Positions 20,574 through 31,859 of a stretch of 64,000 nucleotides of DNA are shown one piece after another. The notes under the pieces were generated by a model that was given only the letters and a program-made list of their open reading frames with translations, was not told the DNA's origin and ran no database searches. A program made the position numbers and the translations under genes. Each line of letters starts with the position of its first letter. Position 1 is the stretch's first letter. Source of the stretch: Undaria pinnatifida (lineage: Eukaryota > Sar > Phaeophyceae > Laminariales > Alariaceae); the NCBI GenBank assembly GCA_012845835.1, contig JABAKD010000015.1:6282474-6346473 (forward strand), given 5' to 3'.

Positions 20574-20745
20574 CTTATTTGGGGTGGTCAATAGGTTAAT
20601 CAATTGCTCACCCAGAGTAAGCTTTTTAACACTCGCCCCCCCTGGACCGGCGGGTACCAGGTCGGCCGGACGTTATACGGGCGGACACCGATACCTACGC
20701 CGTTTCAAAATTGAGCCTGACAACATGATCAGGCTGCCGCTTCGG
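20574..20745 (-). repeat. SINE-3 copy, inverted
   Basis: Minus-strand order: GTCCGCCCGTATAACGTCCG, GCCGACCTGGTACCCGCCGG, a G-run, GTGTTAAAAAGCTTACTCTG, GGGTGAGCAATTGATTAACC. This parallels the 44800-44960 junction, i.e. the distal end of one unit followed by the start of another. Confidence 0.7.
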
Positions 20746-20746
20746 T

Positions 20747-21840
20747 TTGCGTAGCACACGCACGCCGCCGAGTGACGCAGTTTCGTGGGTAGGAGTTTGG
20801 GGGGAGAACGCCGCCCCGGGAAGAAACTCATGGAAAATACTTGGAAAATATATATTTTTACTCTTCAATCTCGTATTTTGTATGCGTCGCGAATTAAAAA
20901 ATCGCCCCCCTATGTATGACTACAACACGGCAAAAATATGGATATATTCACACGATCGTGTAGACCCTTTACGTACCCGACCTAGACGAGGCAGTGTCTT
21001 TCTTGGTGGACCGCACCACACGCGAACAGCGTCGCTCTTCTGGAAAAAGCGAATCGAATTAGCGCCTACTTTTCTGTTGACCGCTTCCGCGCGGGAGCTA
21101 ACGCGGATGCCTCCATCATTTGCGCCAGTTTTTCGGTGCTCCGACGTTCCTATAATAGATTTCGAGTTCACGATGGTCCGGGATGTTGATATACCAGTAC
21201 ACATCGATACCCCGATATCCCAATACTCCATAATTCAACATGTAGATGTTCGATTTTTCGATGTTGCATTATCTTGATATTTCCATCTTTCCGTCCCCGT
21301 CCCCAATCCGATATGCCTCCACCGTCTGACTTTTCGAAGCACGGTCACGGAGGACAACCCTCGCCGAAACCGCTCCAGACCTCTCAACTGAGTGGAGCAA
21401 AAAGGCCCACACTCAAAACCACGCCTATATATGCACCGAGGCACGACACCTGTGACCACACACTAGATTCAGGCGACGAGTTAGCGTGAAAACCAACAAC
21501 AGCTATTGATAACACTTCCAACCGCCGTAGAGCTACCTTGTCGAGCTATCGCACGGGAGGTCGGACGGCCGAGCAACACGCGCTCCGTAGCGAGGAACCC
21601 CATGGTTTCGAAGCCAGAACCCCACGGCTGCCGCATAACACGCAAGCCAGATATACCCCCCATAGTGTGGATACGAGGTTCCCTTCCGCTAGATAGAAAC
21701 GCCTCATCACACACAAACTCAAGGTCACCAGAGGTCCCCCAGACTCCGTTCCGTGCTGATCCGAGATACCGGCCCACCTCGGCGCGTCCTCCACTACGCC
21801 ACAACCACACACAAGAAAGAAGCTGCTAGGGGCTCAGCCC
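20747..21840. other. Anonymous interval with unrecognised ORFs
   Basis: Open frames at 20747-21277 (+, 176 codons), 21481-21810 (-, 109 codons) and 21506-21829 (+, 107 codons) are longer than most here, but none shows a domain I know and both strands are open in the same place. The 3' end word of SINE-1 (GACACCTGTGACCAC) appears at 21447. I do not call a gene. Confidence 0.3.
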
Positions 21841-23525
21841 CACGGTACATATATAGTTTCAAAGCAGTTTATAGAGGGCGCGCCTTGCGATAGAGGTATA
21901 CCTTTTTTTGGCGAAAATGGTTTCTGAATGACGGGGCTGCTTCTTAACCCGGAATCGTCGAAAAATGGTGATTTTACTTCTCATGATTCTCGTTGTTTTT
22001 TTACCTAGGCCATGGGATTTTTGCCCTTCGCTCAGCAGTTTTATTTCTTCTCCCCCCAAAATCAGCTTTTTCGGGTTAAGAAGGTACATGTCTTAGGCTG
22101 CCAAATCGAGGGGTAGCATTAGAAAAAATGTGGTGCACCTCTATCGAACGAAGCACGCGTCAAAGAGTAAACACACCGTGGTGGTTTTGGAAATATATAT
22201 ATCGCGACGGGGTGGGCATTTTTTCCAAAAACGCTTCGCTCTGCGCTTGTTTTGCACCCTCCCCCTCGAGGAGAAGATCAATTGGGGAAATTTGTCCCGA
22301 CTTTGTGCGTTATCTTGCATGTTTTACCATAAACCTCAAGGCAGAGGTCGAACATCAAGGTTGAACTTCAAGGTCGAGCCGCAAGGTTCAACCATTATGA
22401 AGGTAGAATCACAAGCCACAAACCAAAAGCACGGCGTCATACCAGAAAGAAAGAAAAAGTGAAAACACGAAAACAAAACCCATGACGCCCAAAGGTTTGC
22501 GTATCCACTGTACAAAACATCATGTGACTCCTGCGTTTGGTCTCGGTTAGTACCAGTATGACGCGATCGCGTATCTCGCATCGCAAAAGTGAAAACGAAA
22601 ACAACACCGTGCCGATCTATACCGGCCCGCGAGCCCATCAAATGAACAAACCTATGTATGCGCACCCATTTAACCCCTGTACTTCTGAAAAAGTTATATT
22701 AGCTTGCCCCCAAAACACGCGCGTGCGGTTTATAAACAGGGTTGCCACTGCAAAAATGTCCTACACTATTTCAAGTAATTAAAACGAAAAACCGTGGGTG
22801 CAATTCTAAAGGGGTTAAATCTTTGGCTTCAGCCATCGGCACACAAAAAAAACGATCTACCGCCCGTATCGCACGTCATAAAAAACAAGAGATGCATGCC
22901 CGCCTCCTCCGATGTAACTCCCTCGTTCTACGAGTACCCCCCCCCGGTTCGTATATCTCTTCTACGTTGTACATAACGGGGAGAAAAGGGAACCTAATGT
23001 AAGGCTCGCGAGTGCGAGCGGATCAAACATATCCTGCACCAGATTCCTCCCCTTAAAGGGCCGAGCACATTTACGCTAAATTTTATGAGCCAGTCTACAA
23101 GCAACACCAAAGAGACAACGTTATAACAAAGAAAATACACGTGACATTGCCCAGACATAGTATAATAGAGAAAACACGTGGCATTGTTCAGACATTTAGA
23201 AAAAACACGAGATATTGTACTCGGCGGGCAAAGGGAAAAGTTGACGCTAAAGCATTACCATTCATTCGTCTATACCCCAGTCTACCCCAGGTCCCGCCCC
23301 GCCCCGCCCCGTCGCACAGGAGTTATTGTCGACCCCCCACTGCCTGCCAACAGAAATCAGAACAAGGACGATCCAGGTAGGGTAACGTTGGGGTCCGTGC
23401 CTGCTCGCTTGACGCTCCAGAGGCTCACGTCGAACCTGCCGCAAGCAAAGAGGAACGATGATAGACCGAAGGGAGGGCGGGGCTGCGAGTGTTTGTTTAT
23501 GCATTGGTTATGAGAAAATATGAAC
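21841..23525. other. Anonymous interval
   Basis: No gene, RNA or TE recognised. A short CAAGGTTGAAC / CAAGGTCGAGC alternation occurs at 22338-22392. CCCCGCCCCGCCCC lies at 23294. The open frame at 23178-23513 (+) has no domain. Confidence 0.35.
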
Positions 23526-23750
23526 GGAAAACTGAGCAAAATAACAAAACCGAAAAAACGAGAAACGAAAAAACGAAGAAAAAAAAACGAAAGAACACGA
23601 AAAAAAAAAACGAAAAAAACGAAAAACGACAAAAATGAAGAAAAAAAAACGAAAGAACGACACAAAAAAAGAAAGAAAGAAACGAAACACGACAAAAATG
23701 AAGGAAAAAAAAAAAAACGAAAAACGTAAAACATATAACAAAAAAAAAGC
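23526..23750. repeat. A-rich CGAAAAAA tract
   Basis: Purine-rich with recurrent ACGAAAAA words and a GACAAAAATGAAG word at 23628 and 23691. Lysine-rich or phenylalanine-rich frames over it follow from composition. Confidence 0.8.
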
Positions 23751-24045
23751 CTACAAGTAAGCGGCGATCGGCGTGTCAACCTCACAAAACACGCCGGAAC
23801 AAAAGGTGCACCCGCCCGGCCCCGCCAAATACCGCGCGCGCGACACGACTTGTGGGAAACTAAGTCCTGCTATGGTGGGTTTTGCACTTTTGAGTCCAAA
23901 GACTTCCGGCTGACCTGGATCCAAAAACTACTAGTCAGCTATTACAGAGATCTATTGTGCTAACGGACCTAAATTTGACACAAGAAAGGAAAGCATCTCC
24001 AGACTCACAGCCGCCCTTCTCCTGTTGTTGTTGTTTGTTGTCGTT

Positions 24046-25303
24046 TTTCTCACATTAACTCTTGTCAAAAATCCAGAGTCCGTGGTCACACAAAGGTGCT
24101 GGATCCCTAGGAAGATCCGAAAAACCAAGTGAAATCAAAATTCGTCAGGGAAATACTACGCTTTCCCGCCTAAAAACGCACGATACGGAAAAAGGCGCAC
24201 AAGTGGAAGGTCAAATGTGCAAACTGAACTCACATGGCCGCGGGTATCCACTCAACTACAGCATGGAGTTCACCCGTCCCCACAACTAACCAACTCGCGG
24301 CTACGAACTACAGCGGTTGGGCTGCCTGCACCGTACGAACCGCACGGTAATCGTGAGTATAGACGAACGCGCCTGCTGTCTGGAGTGCTGTCAGAGTGAC
24401 GACCCGCGGGCATGCAGTGAAACAAGAGCAATGGAACCAAAAACCACAGCAGTACAGATATCAATAATCGCCCATCCTTCCCGAGCTATTTGACAGGTTG
24501 CAGCGCAGCTACGACGCCCGTGCCTGAAAATTGAAAATTGCGGCGGGTCGTTCCCCGTGAAGGGTATACAACTCTTCTACAAACTCTACAAAAATCAGTG
24601 ACGTAAGTAACATGTTGTACTACTGCCTCGTGAAAATAACCCTTGAAAAAAAGACGATCGCTGCTCTCATGATGATGATGTGCGTGCCGGTCGTGGGTCT
24701 CCGTGTGCCATCCTTCTGCTGTGGTTCTCCGTGGCCGCCTCATCGCCTTAGCTCACTCGGCCAGCTCCTTCGCACTTGCTCTCGTTCACACTCAATTCCA
24801 GTCGGTTCCCCTTCTCCCCCGTCCAAAAAAAATCAAAATGCTCCACGCAGTTTGCGGTGCTGATCTGCAAAACAAAAATTCTCGTTCAGGGAGAGTTCAA
24901 TCCGTCTCTTCCCCGCCCGTCGACGGCCAGTCGCCCTCCTCCTTCGTCGTCGAATCCAGCCTCCTGCCGGCGCAGTTTCCTCCACGCAAACCGAGACTGC
25001 GCCGTAGCGTGGCTCGTGGTGGCGCCTGCCTCCGCGCACGAGCATCCCGATTAAGCATTGCTGCTCCGCCGCTGCTGCCTAAAAAGACGCGCGAATCGTA
25101 GGTGACCATGCCTAACGCACCACGTACGACCCAACTCTACCGCCACGCCTTAGCCTCGCGGCCACACGAAGCAGCAAAAGGTATCACTCCTTGAGGGTGA
25201 GTCCGGCCTTACACCCGCCAGAAAGACCCCCCCACTCTCGCTACAAGCCTGCTAGGGCATGCTTCGCAGCATACCTTACCGAGGCGGCAAGGGGGAACGA
25301 AGT
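24046..25303 (+). repeat. Left arm of a 1.26-kb inverted repeat
   Basis: Reverse-complementary to 33071-34335 at about 99% by eye. The outer end begins TTTCTCACATTAACTCTTGT and the inner end closes GGCAAGGGGGAACGAAGT. Differences include a 6-bp indel (CCCTAGGAAG here, CCCTATTAATAGGAAG there) and an extra T near 25054. Reading frames of 80-130 codons in the arm (e.g. MLHAVCGADLQNKN at 24838) occur in both arms but have no recognised domain, and one ends differently because of the indel. The outer ends continue into GTTGTTGTT repeats like those at Fam-E ends. Confidence 0.93.
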
Positions 25304-25377
25304 ATCCTATGTCACAACTGACTGCTCTGGTCGCGTCGGGCTTTATACTGCTGTGTAGACCAGGCTACACCTATTTT

Positions 25378-25674
<297 letters not shown>

Positions 25675-25683
25675 TACCAGGTA

Positions 25684-26480
25684 TTATCTATACTCGGATT
25701 GTTTCGAGATACAACACAAACGTGGGTGTTTTTTTTTTCGCCTCTTGCATGTTTTGTATTTCGCCCAGCTCACAGCAGTGGGTCTCCGTGATACCCGGGG
25801 GGGGTTGGTTTCCCCCTGCCCCTGGGCTGCTCAACCAACATCATTTCTTATCGTTATATGTGCCGATCAGTCGCATGTTGTGACGAACTTGTAAAAAAAG
25901 TACTTCCCCTATGCCCATTACACTGCGGGCCCTATATTGTGCCCCACGAGTGGATAACAAAACTACCCAAAAAAACTTTTATGGATCCGATGCGTACGTA
26001 AATATTAATGGAAACACCAGGTAGTTACGTTAGACACCTAACCTACAGCAGCAGCCTATCGGATTGTAGTATCGGTCTTAAAACTTCGAAATTTTAACCA
26101 AAAGTCGGTTGTTGGGTGTCGGTCTTAAGCGTCTAATTTTTGGTCAAATGTCGCTTATTGGGTAAGGAACAGGATAGGCAATAGAGTTGGAGGGTCTCAC
26201 GATGGAGAAACATTAACATATAGACATGAACATATAGGGGTCGGTTGTTCGTGTGAGGAATTTTACGTAACCGACAGCTGACGTATTTGAAACAATTTGA
26301 TAAAAAAAACAGTGCCACGATGTACCCGCTTGTAAGACCACTCCGTGACAAGCCAATTTTAGTGGTTTTATCTCCACTATGTATGGTCTTAAATCTTTTA
26401 CTACCGCAAATATCATCCCATACAAATTCCACGTAGTATCTTCTTCGTGACATGCCGAATTACTTGGTATTATTCTCCAC
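25684..26480. other. Anonymous interval with small duplications
   Basis: GTCGGTTGTTGGGTGTCGG and TCGCTTATTGGGTAAGG at 26103-26165 end two halves of an imperfect 50-bp duplication. GTGACAAGCCAATTTTAG and GTGACATGCCGAATTAC (26345, 26446) form another. No gene seen. Confidence 0.5.
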
Positions 26481-26483
26481 TAT

Positions 26484-26740
26484 GGTCTTGACCCCTTGAG
26501 AGCCCCAAAATCCCTCCCTATACTAACTTCAAGTAATTTTTGTCCCCAAAAAGGGTTTCCACTTGTAAAGGCGCTAAGGAGTCCCGTCGTTCAGCAAAAA
26601 AACAGTTTCGCCAAAAAGAGGTATACCTTACTACCTCTGTCGTAGCATAACCCCTTAAGAGCCCCAAAACACATCCCTATACTAACTTCAAGTAAATTTC
26701 AAAAAAAAAAGGGTTTCCAGTTGTAAAGGCGTTAAAATCC
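26484..26740 (+). mobile_element. Pair of TTAA-type MITEs in tandem
   Basis: Two units (about 26484-26575 and 26648-26736) run from CCCCTTRAGAGCCCCAAAA through CCCTATACTAACTTCAAGTA and AAGGGTTTCCASTTGTAAAG to GGCGTTAA or GGCGCTAA. Termini TTAACCCCTTTA and (reverse) TTAACGCCTTTA are inverted repeats. Other units: 39590-39672, 43226-43313, 48892-48977 and 49111-49190. TTAA ends recall piggyBac-type target sites; no transposase is present. Confidence 0.7.
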
Positions 26741-27072
26741 CTTTCGGACTTTCAGACGCAAAAATTGACACAAAAAAAAACTGACGATTATGGCACCATC
26801 GGCAACATGAAGCAACCCGAGCTCCTCGGGCAGGACATGCGTTTGAATGGGATTGCAGGAAGCTGTGTGAGGCAAGCCTTGAGGCATGACGGTACTCGGA
26901 TTATGGCCTCAATCTTGTCCTAGACGCTTGATTGGATCGTGCTCGTCGCCTTTTGGTCCGTGTCAATGGGCCCCAAAAAAGGGCCCAACCGGGTGGTCTT
27001 AACAATGGCGAACCACTGCTGTTGTATACAGTTCGTCAAGTCAGGAACGCAAAACAAATGTGCAAGCTACTC

Positions 27073-30000
27073 TCAATGGAACACGTCAATCACGTCGAAC
27101 TACAAATCATAACAACTTCTAACTCACTGTACGGTCGCGTCCGCCGGGATGAAGGGCGGCCTCCCACCCTTGCCGAACGCGAGCTGTGGAGGGAGCGTGA
27201 TCTTGCGCCGCCCTCCCTGCCGAAGCCATCCCAAGCGCCATTTTTTTTTTTTTCAATCCGTGAAAAGGTAGGTAGGCGTGGGAACGGGAAAGGGGGCGGG
27301 GGGGCGGGGGAGGGGGGGGTACGTTGGGGGGGAGGGGGCGAGAGAAGGGGTGAGATGGGGGAGGGCGGGGGGAATTTAGACTCGTTGTGTAACGTTGCAC
27401 CACCATGTCCGACGTCTAGGCAAGAGCTGAGTTTGTGAACAAGCGGGCGGGAGGGCGGCGGGGGGTTCGGACTCGCTGCGTGAGGCGGTACTTACGCGAT
27501 AGCGGTGTAGCTATGGAGCTAACGTAATCAGAGGCGTCGGCGTAGGTTTCTGCGAGGGCGAAAACATCCTTAAAAAAGCGAAGACTAAGCCATCATCGGC
27601 ACAGTTATCAGCCACGCCCGAAAACGATTGCGCGTCGACGAGCATGTTACTCCGAGTTACCGCACGGGTAACGAGTATCGTGCACCCCGCCGTCGGCAGA
27701 GCGGCCAGCCAACCGTCCATTCAACTGACCGATAACCAACTAAACAACACCCTATCCAACGAACCAACCGACTAACCAACTGAACACTGTAACTAACTAC
27801 TGCAACTGAAACAACAAACCAAACAGCTAACTAACCAACCAAATACTGTTACCACTACGGTGTTTGCGATATTTTCCAACCTCTGTTCAGTTGGAAAGCA
27901 TGAAAAAATAGTATTGAAACCGTGGCACGCCATACAAACCATGGTCAACCCAATCAGCCCACCAAAAAAATACGTCAACAACATGAAAAACGGACGGAAA
28001 ACGTAGTTCCCAACCAGCTGTTTCTTTCTGGTTTTTCGTGGGGTTGTGTTGGCCTCGGATTATTGTGACGCTCAACTGTTTCAATACTAAAACCTATATA
28101 TTTTCCTGCCCAACTCCTACCCTGTAAAAACAGTTGGTACAGCGCAAACACTATACTGAAACTGACCAACGCACTAGCCAATCAACCAATCAACTAACCC
28201 AATGGCCCACCGACAAAACCAATCAACGAACGAACCAACCACCCCACCCACCGAGCACACCAAAAAACCAAACGAACACATCCGCAAAAACAAGCGAATC
28301 AACAAAGCACAGACAATAAAAACAAGGGAGAAGACGAAAAATAAAAAAACCCGAAGAAATCTCACCACTTGCATCCCCCTGACGCACTCGTCCAGGCCGG
28401 GGGGGACACTCCCGGGTCCGCTGACGGTGCCACAAGTGTAGCCCAGAGGCTGCGCTGCCAAGCCCTGGCTATCCCTCGAGCTCTCCACTTCAAGGCCTGA
28501 GGGAGGTCGTTCGAGAGGGGGCAGGTGAGATAGAGTCGCGTGCTACGAGAAGGAGCGCACGCAAATTCTATGAGCCTCCTCGCCATAAACTGGCTTTGTT
28601 CAAAGTTGAGCGCTTAATCCGATGAACAACGCCATTGCCTAAGGTATATACCTGGTACATATATTTCCGATTAATAAAGCTATTGCCTACGATACACATA
28701 TATAGATATAGATATCTCTTTTTTAATGTTCTCCGGCGAATGGCGAAAAAATAAAGCGTGAGTTCACCACACTTCCACGTAATGTAATACATGTTGTAGG
28801 TCAACTTAAACTCCATTGTACTCGTAATGCCGCCGTATTTTATTCCGGGATATGAGTACAACTCCTTCCCCAGTCGCGCCAAGCGATTTTGACCGCCTTG
28901 TATCGAGATACCGCCTTATATAGGGATACCACACTAGTGGAGGACCCCTACCGTACCCCCTATCGTAGCACGCACCTAGGACCGCCTTATAGAGGGAAGC
29001 AGCCTTGCTCATTCCGCGCTATGAGCGCAATTCCCCAGTCGCATCAAGCGATTTTGACCGCCTTATATCGGGATACCGCCTTATATAGGGATGCCGCACT
29101 ATTGGGGGACCCCTACAACACCCCCATTGTATGATAGCACGCACCAAAGACGCGGTGGTCATGGCTATATCCGGCAGACGTAGTTCTCTTTACCAGGCCT
29201 GCCTCACTAAACATACCGTATCATAAAAGTAAAATACACTCCAGCTGTGAGATCGAAGATTTCGTCGAAACTTATATTGCAAGCTGTGTGCGATACTCCG
29301 AGCGCGCGTATTACTGGGTGTGTGTCCTCATTAAGGATATAGGTCGGCGACTCCCCTTAGAACCACAGTGCAGCCTGTACCAGGGTCAACAGGGTGGTGT
29401 TAATCAATCTGTGCGCGGAAACTATGAAACCCATTTTTGAGGGGGACAAAATATGAAGGCTGTGGAAGGAATGCATCAGTTCATCATGTGTATCCTGAAA
29501 GTCGTATAACCGGCGAGGGGAGGACGGGTTTAAAAAAGCCGGGGGGGGGGCATATATAACATGTATCCCCTCTACGACTTGGTTACAACCTTACCCACTA
29601 TCACCCTCCTCACTATTATACCAACGTGTGATGACCGTTTATATCGCGGGGGACCCGGAAAAAAGAAAAAGATCCGTTAGTTGAGTATGCGCCGACGGCT
29701 CATGCCATATACCATTTTCATAAGAAAGCATGGAAAATACTACTGAACGTATCATACCAGGTACGACTGTTTTTCAAAGAGAATGCAACTTCTTTGGCGC
29801 TTCGGAATTGTTTTCATAAAACTGGTAAGACAGGGAGTCGAACGAACCCTATCCCAACCCCAACCCCATAACCTTGACGCAAACCCAAGCTCCGGCTATA
29901 CCACCCGAGCACCATGCCTTTTTCCTGAAAATGAACTGCGTTCCAGGTATTGAGTTCCATACTTGACAACAACACCAACAACAGTGCGACCAGACAAGAA

Positions 30001-30751
30001 AAATATAGTACTTTTCGCGGCCCGGCGAACAAATGAAGAAGAAACAAAATTCGCACACTCCCACCATTGTAAAAGAGAGAGTAGTGGACAGCGACCCTGT
30101 CCCCCTCCATCGGCGACGGTCCGTCCCCGAGGGTCATCTCCTGGTACATCGCCCCGTCTTCCAGCGTGACCAACGGGCCGCCCCCCTTGATGCGTTCGAT
30201 CTTAGCCGCGGCGGGGGTAGGGTTAACAGACAGCGCGGCGGCTGAAGTGGCGAGCGCGGCGACAGCTCCTTCCAAGAGCGATCGACGGGAAACGGGCGAG
30301 TCACCTCCTGCAGGCAGGGGATCAAAATTTCAGGGAGTGGGAGCGGGAGGGGGTGGGGGTGGCGGTGGGTGGGGATGGAATGGGTGTGCAGGTGAGACGG
30401 GTGGGCAGGTGGGATGGGGGAGGGGGGGGGGGGGGGGGACCGGGGTCGCCAAAAAATCTTGGTGCTCCAGCTGAATCAATGGATCACGTCCCTTCAACGA
30501 GCTCTGAAATGTCGTACATCCGCGGCTGTCCTCATGGAACAGTCGCTCTGTGGCGGTCAGCGTAGCAGGAACGCTCGAGTATATCCGCCCAAAAAGGCCT
30601 TAGATGAAAAAAAAAATACATGGTAGCGGCAGCAACAGCAACAACAACAACAACAACAACGACATTGGAAAAACGACGCGACGCGTTTACCTTCTTCAGC
30701 CCTCAGCATCCCAACGCGCGAAGATTCCACAGCCCTTGCCGCGCGAAACAT
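27073..30751 (-). CDS. Thylakoid-lumen FKBP-type peptidyl-prolyl cis-trans isomerase (spliced)
   Basis: Exons (minus strand): 30751-30691, 30307-30065, 28496-28366 and 27216-27128, with GT donors (GTAAAC, GTGGGA, GTGAGA, GTGAGT), CAG acceptors and matching phases. The second exon carries a Tat-type lumen leader, SRRSLLEGAV, a hydrophobic Ala-rich stretch and PAAAK (cleavage after AAA). The FKBP fold follows: VHYSLFYNG joins LEVESSRDS across intron 2, then PPGLDECVRGMQV joins GGRRKITLPPQLAFG, then IPADATV. The usual Trp of VxGW is Leu (PPGLDE), as in many lumenal FKBPs thought to be weak isomerases acting as assembly chaperones. The start at 30751 is tentative: phase fits, but no ER signal or ASAFAP motif precedes it, so an upstream exon is likely. 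The last strand (FDVIDVFH and stop, 27100-27073) lies 27 nt beyond the final donor. About 175-183 residues. Confidence 0.88.
28728..28830 (+). repeat. Fam-F copy inside FKBP intron 2
   Basis: TCCGGCGAATGGCGAAAAAA, AAAGCGTGAGTTCACCACAC, TTCCACGTAATG and GGTCAACTTAAACTCC follow the order of 12072-12165. Confidence 0.7.
28835..29165. repeat. Two-unit tandem duplication in FKBP intron 2
   Basis: ATTCCGGGATATGAGTACAA at 28839 and ATTCCGCGCTATGAGCGCAA at 29010 start two units of about 170 bp. Each continues through AAGCGATTTTGACCGCCTT, ATACCGCCTTATATAGGGA and ATAGCACGCACC. A related fragment (ATACCGCCTTATATGGGCC) is at 32440. Confidence 0.85.
29235..29545 (+). repeat. Fam-A copy inside FKBP intron 2
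   Basis: One of the best preserved copies: TACACTCCAGCTGTGAGATC, GCAAGCTGTGTGCGATACTC, GGCGACTCCCCTTAGAACC, CAGGGTGGTGTTAATCAATC, GGAATGCATCAGTTCATC, CCGGCGAGGGGAGGACGG. It is antisense to the FKBP gene. Confidence 0.88.
29820..29930 (-). repeat. tRNA-like (SINE head-like) sequence in FKBP intron 2
   Basis: On the minus strand, GCTCGGGTGGTATAGCCGGA resembles an A-box region and GGTTCGTTCGACTCCCTG a B-box. The spacing is tRNA-like, but no cloverleaf closes. This may be a degenerate tRNA-derived SINE head. It is not matched by SINE-1, -2 or -3 elsewhere. Confidence 0.4.
30308..30690 (-). other. FKBP intron 1, low complexity
   Basis: A 383-nt intron containing G-rich tracts (30340-30440 on the plus strand) and a (CAA)n run at 30640-30660. 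Splice ends are GTAAAC and CTGCAG. Confidence 0.7.
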
Positions 30752-30759
30752 TCCTCGAC

Positions 30760-31590
30760 TCCCTGAAGATGCCGGCTGCTGCGCCCAAAATGAAACGGGA
30801 TTTTTCGGAAGGGGATCGCAAGAATCCCACGCGGACGGCGTTGAATACCCCGGCAGCGGAGCCCAACACGCCCATGCGAATGGCGTTGATGAAATAAAAA
30901 GAGGCGTAACGCGACCGGACGGGATGGGTGGGTGGGTGGGTGGGAGGGCGAGCGGGATAACCAAGTTAACCCATTTCCAACTCCTGAAACCTAGTCTAAC
31001 TCCGAGTGTTTAGTTCCCACGTCGGGATGCGGTGCTAAAAGGGTTATTAACCCTTTCGGCACGTCAAGAGGAAGAAAAAAAATAGATTGAAAATCGCGAC
31101 GTAAAACCGTTGCGGTCATTCACGGCGCTGTTCACACGAAGGGGCAGCCCGTACTCCGCTGGATTAGGCGGACGACACATCTCAGCATGTTTAGCATGTT
31201 TACGGCACACGATACGCTCACCGCAGGGTACTCCACTCGAACGGCTCCCCATCCGCATTATTTTATTGTATTTTATTTTTTGCCCCCTCAGGACCTCAGA
31301 GGAACAAATTGTCGAACAAAGGGTCACGATTACTAGAGGTGTGCGGCGGCACGCCCAAAGTCACTGACCAGTTATAGTCGGAGTATTTTTTAGGCAGTCG
31401 TTTTCGGGGGGGCGGGGGTGCCTACCATCCGCCTTACTGGGTTTCCTTGCTTGTAGGAAGGCTTATTGAATGCGGGATAGAGATTTTCTCCGCTAATCGC
31501 CTACGACATCTATAATTGGCTCCCAAAACAGCCGCCGCCTTCTTCTGTATTTGGCTTGGATGGCGTACAGCTAAACCCCTTACTTAGGAG
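30760..31590. other. Region upstream of the FKBP coding start
   Basis: Probably holds the missing 5' exon or promoter. The minus-strand frame that leads into the FKBP start is open to 30964, without a clear signal peptide. A (GGGT)n run lies at 30924-30944. TTTTGCCCCCTCAGGACCTCAG at 31279-31300 is a plausible acceptor only on the plus strand. No other gene seen. Confidence 0.3.
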
Positions 31591-31594
31591 ATGG

Positions 31595-31858
31595 TGAGCC
31601 GGTCGCCCCGGTGGCGTATCAGGTTATCCTCCAGCCTGGTATAGGTCAATTTCGTGAGTTCGAATCCCCCCGATTGCGTACTCATACAAATTCATGGGGA
31701 CTTGTTCTTGTTCACAAATTGACTTGGGAAAGCGCGAGAGCGTGAGTTAGCAACACTCGATGAAAAGTCGACGAGCAGTGGGATTGCTGAACTCTATGCG
31801 CGACAAAAATTGAAGCCAAGAACCAGGGGGGAGAAGGGAAGACACCTGTGACCACGGC
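31595..31858 (+). repeat. SINE-1, full length
   Basis: GGTCGCCCCGGTGGCGTATC head, GTGAGTTCGAATCCCCCCGA B-box, then AGCGTGAGTTAGCAACACTC, GTCGACGAGCAGTGGGATTG, CTATGCGCGACAAAAATTGA, GGGGGGAGAAGGGAAGACAC, CTGTGACCACGG. This is the best reference copy of the family in the window. Confidence 0.88.
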
Positions 31859-31859
31859 T

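Noticed and set aside
24612-25101. Protein-coding gene in the inverted-repeat arm (duplicated at 33273-33763)
   Set aside because: Several frames are open at once, an indel between arms changes the end of one, and no domain is recognisable; duplication alone explains the shared frames.
26932-27438. 168-codon frame on the plus strand
   Set aside because: Antisense to FKBP exon 4; its Arg/Gly-rich end comes from a G-rich intron tract.
27511-27720. Minus-strand 69-codon frame in FKBP intron 3 (contains LVDAQSFSGVADNCADDG)
   Set aside because: Looks protein-like, but inserting it would break the FKBP fold between GMQV and GGRRK, whose direct joining is in phase; no separate gene could be built around it.
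30557-30964. Full 135-codon frame upstream of the FKBP exon 2 as exon 1
   Set aside because: Only the last part (from 30751) is phase-compatible and basic as a transit peptide should be; the upstream Pro/Trp-rich part has no signal-peptide character.
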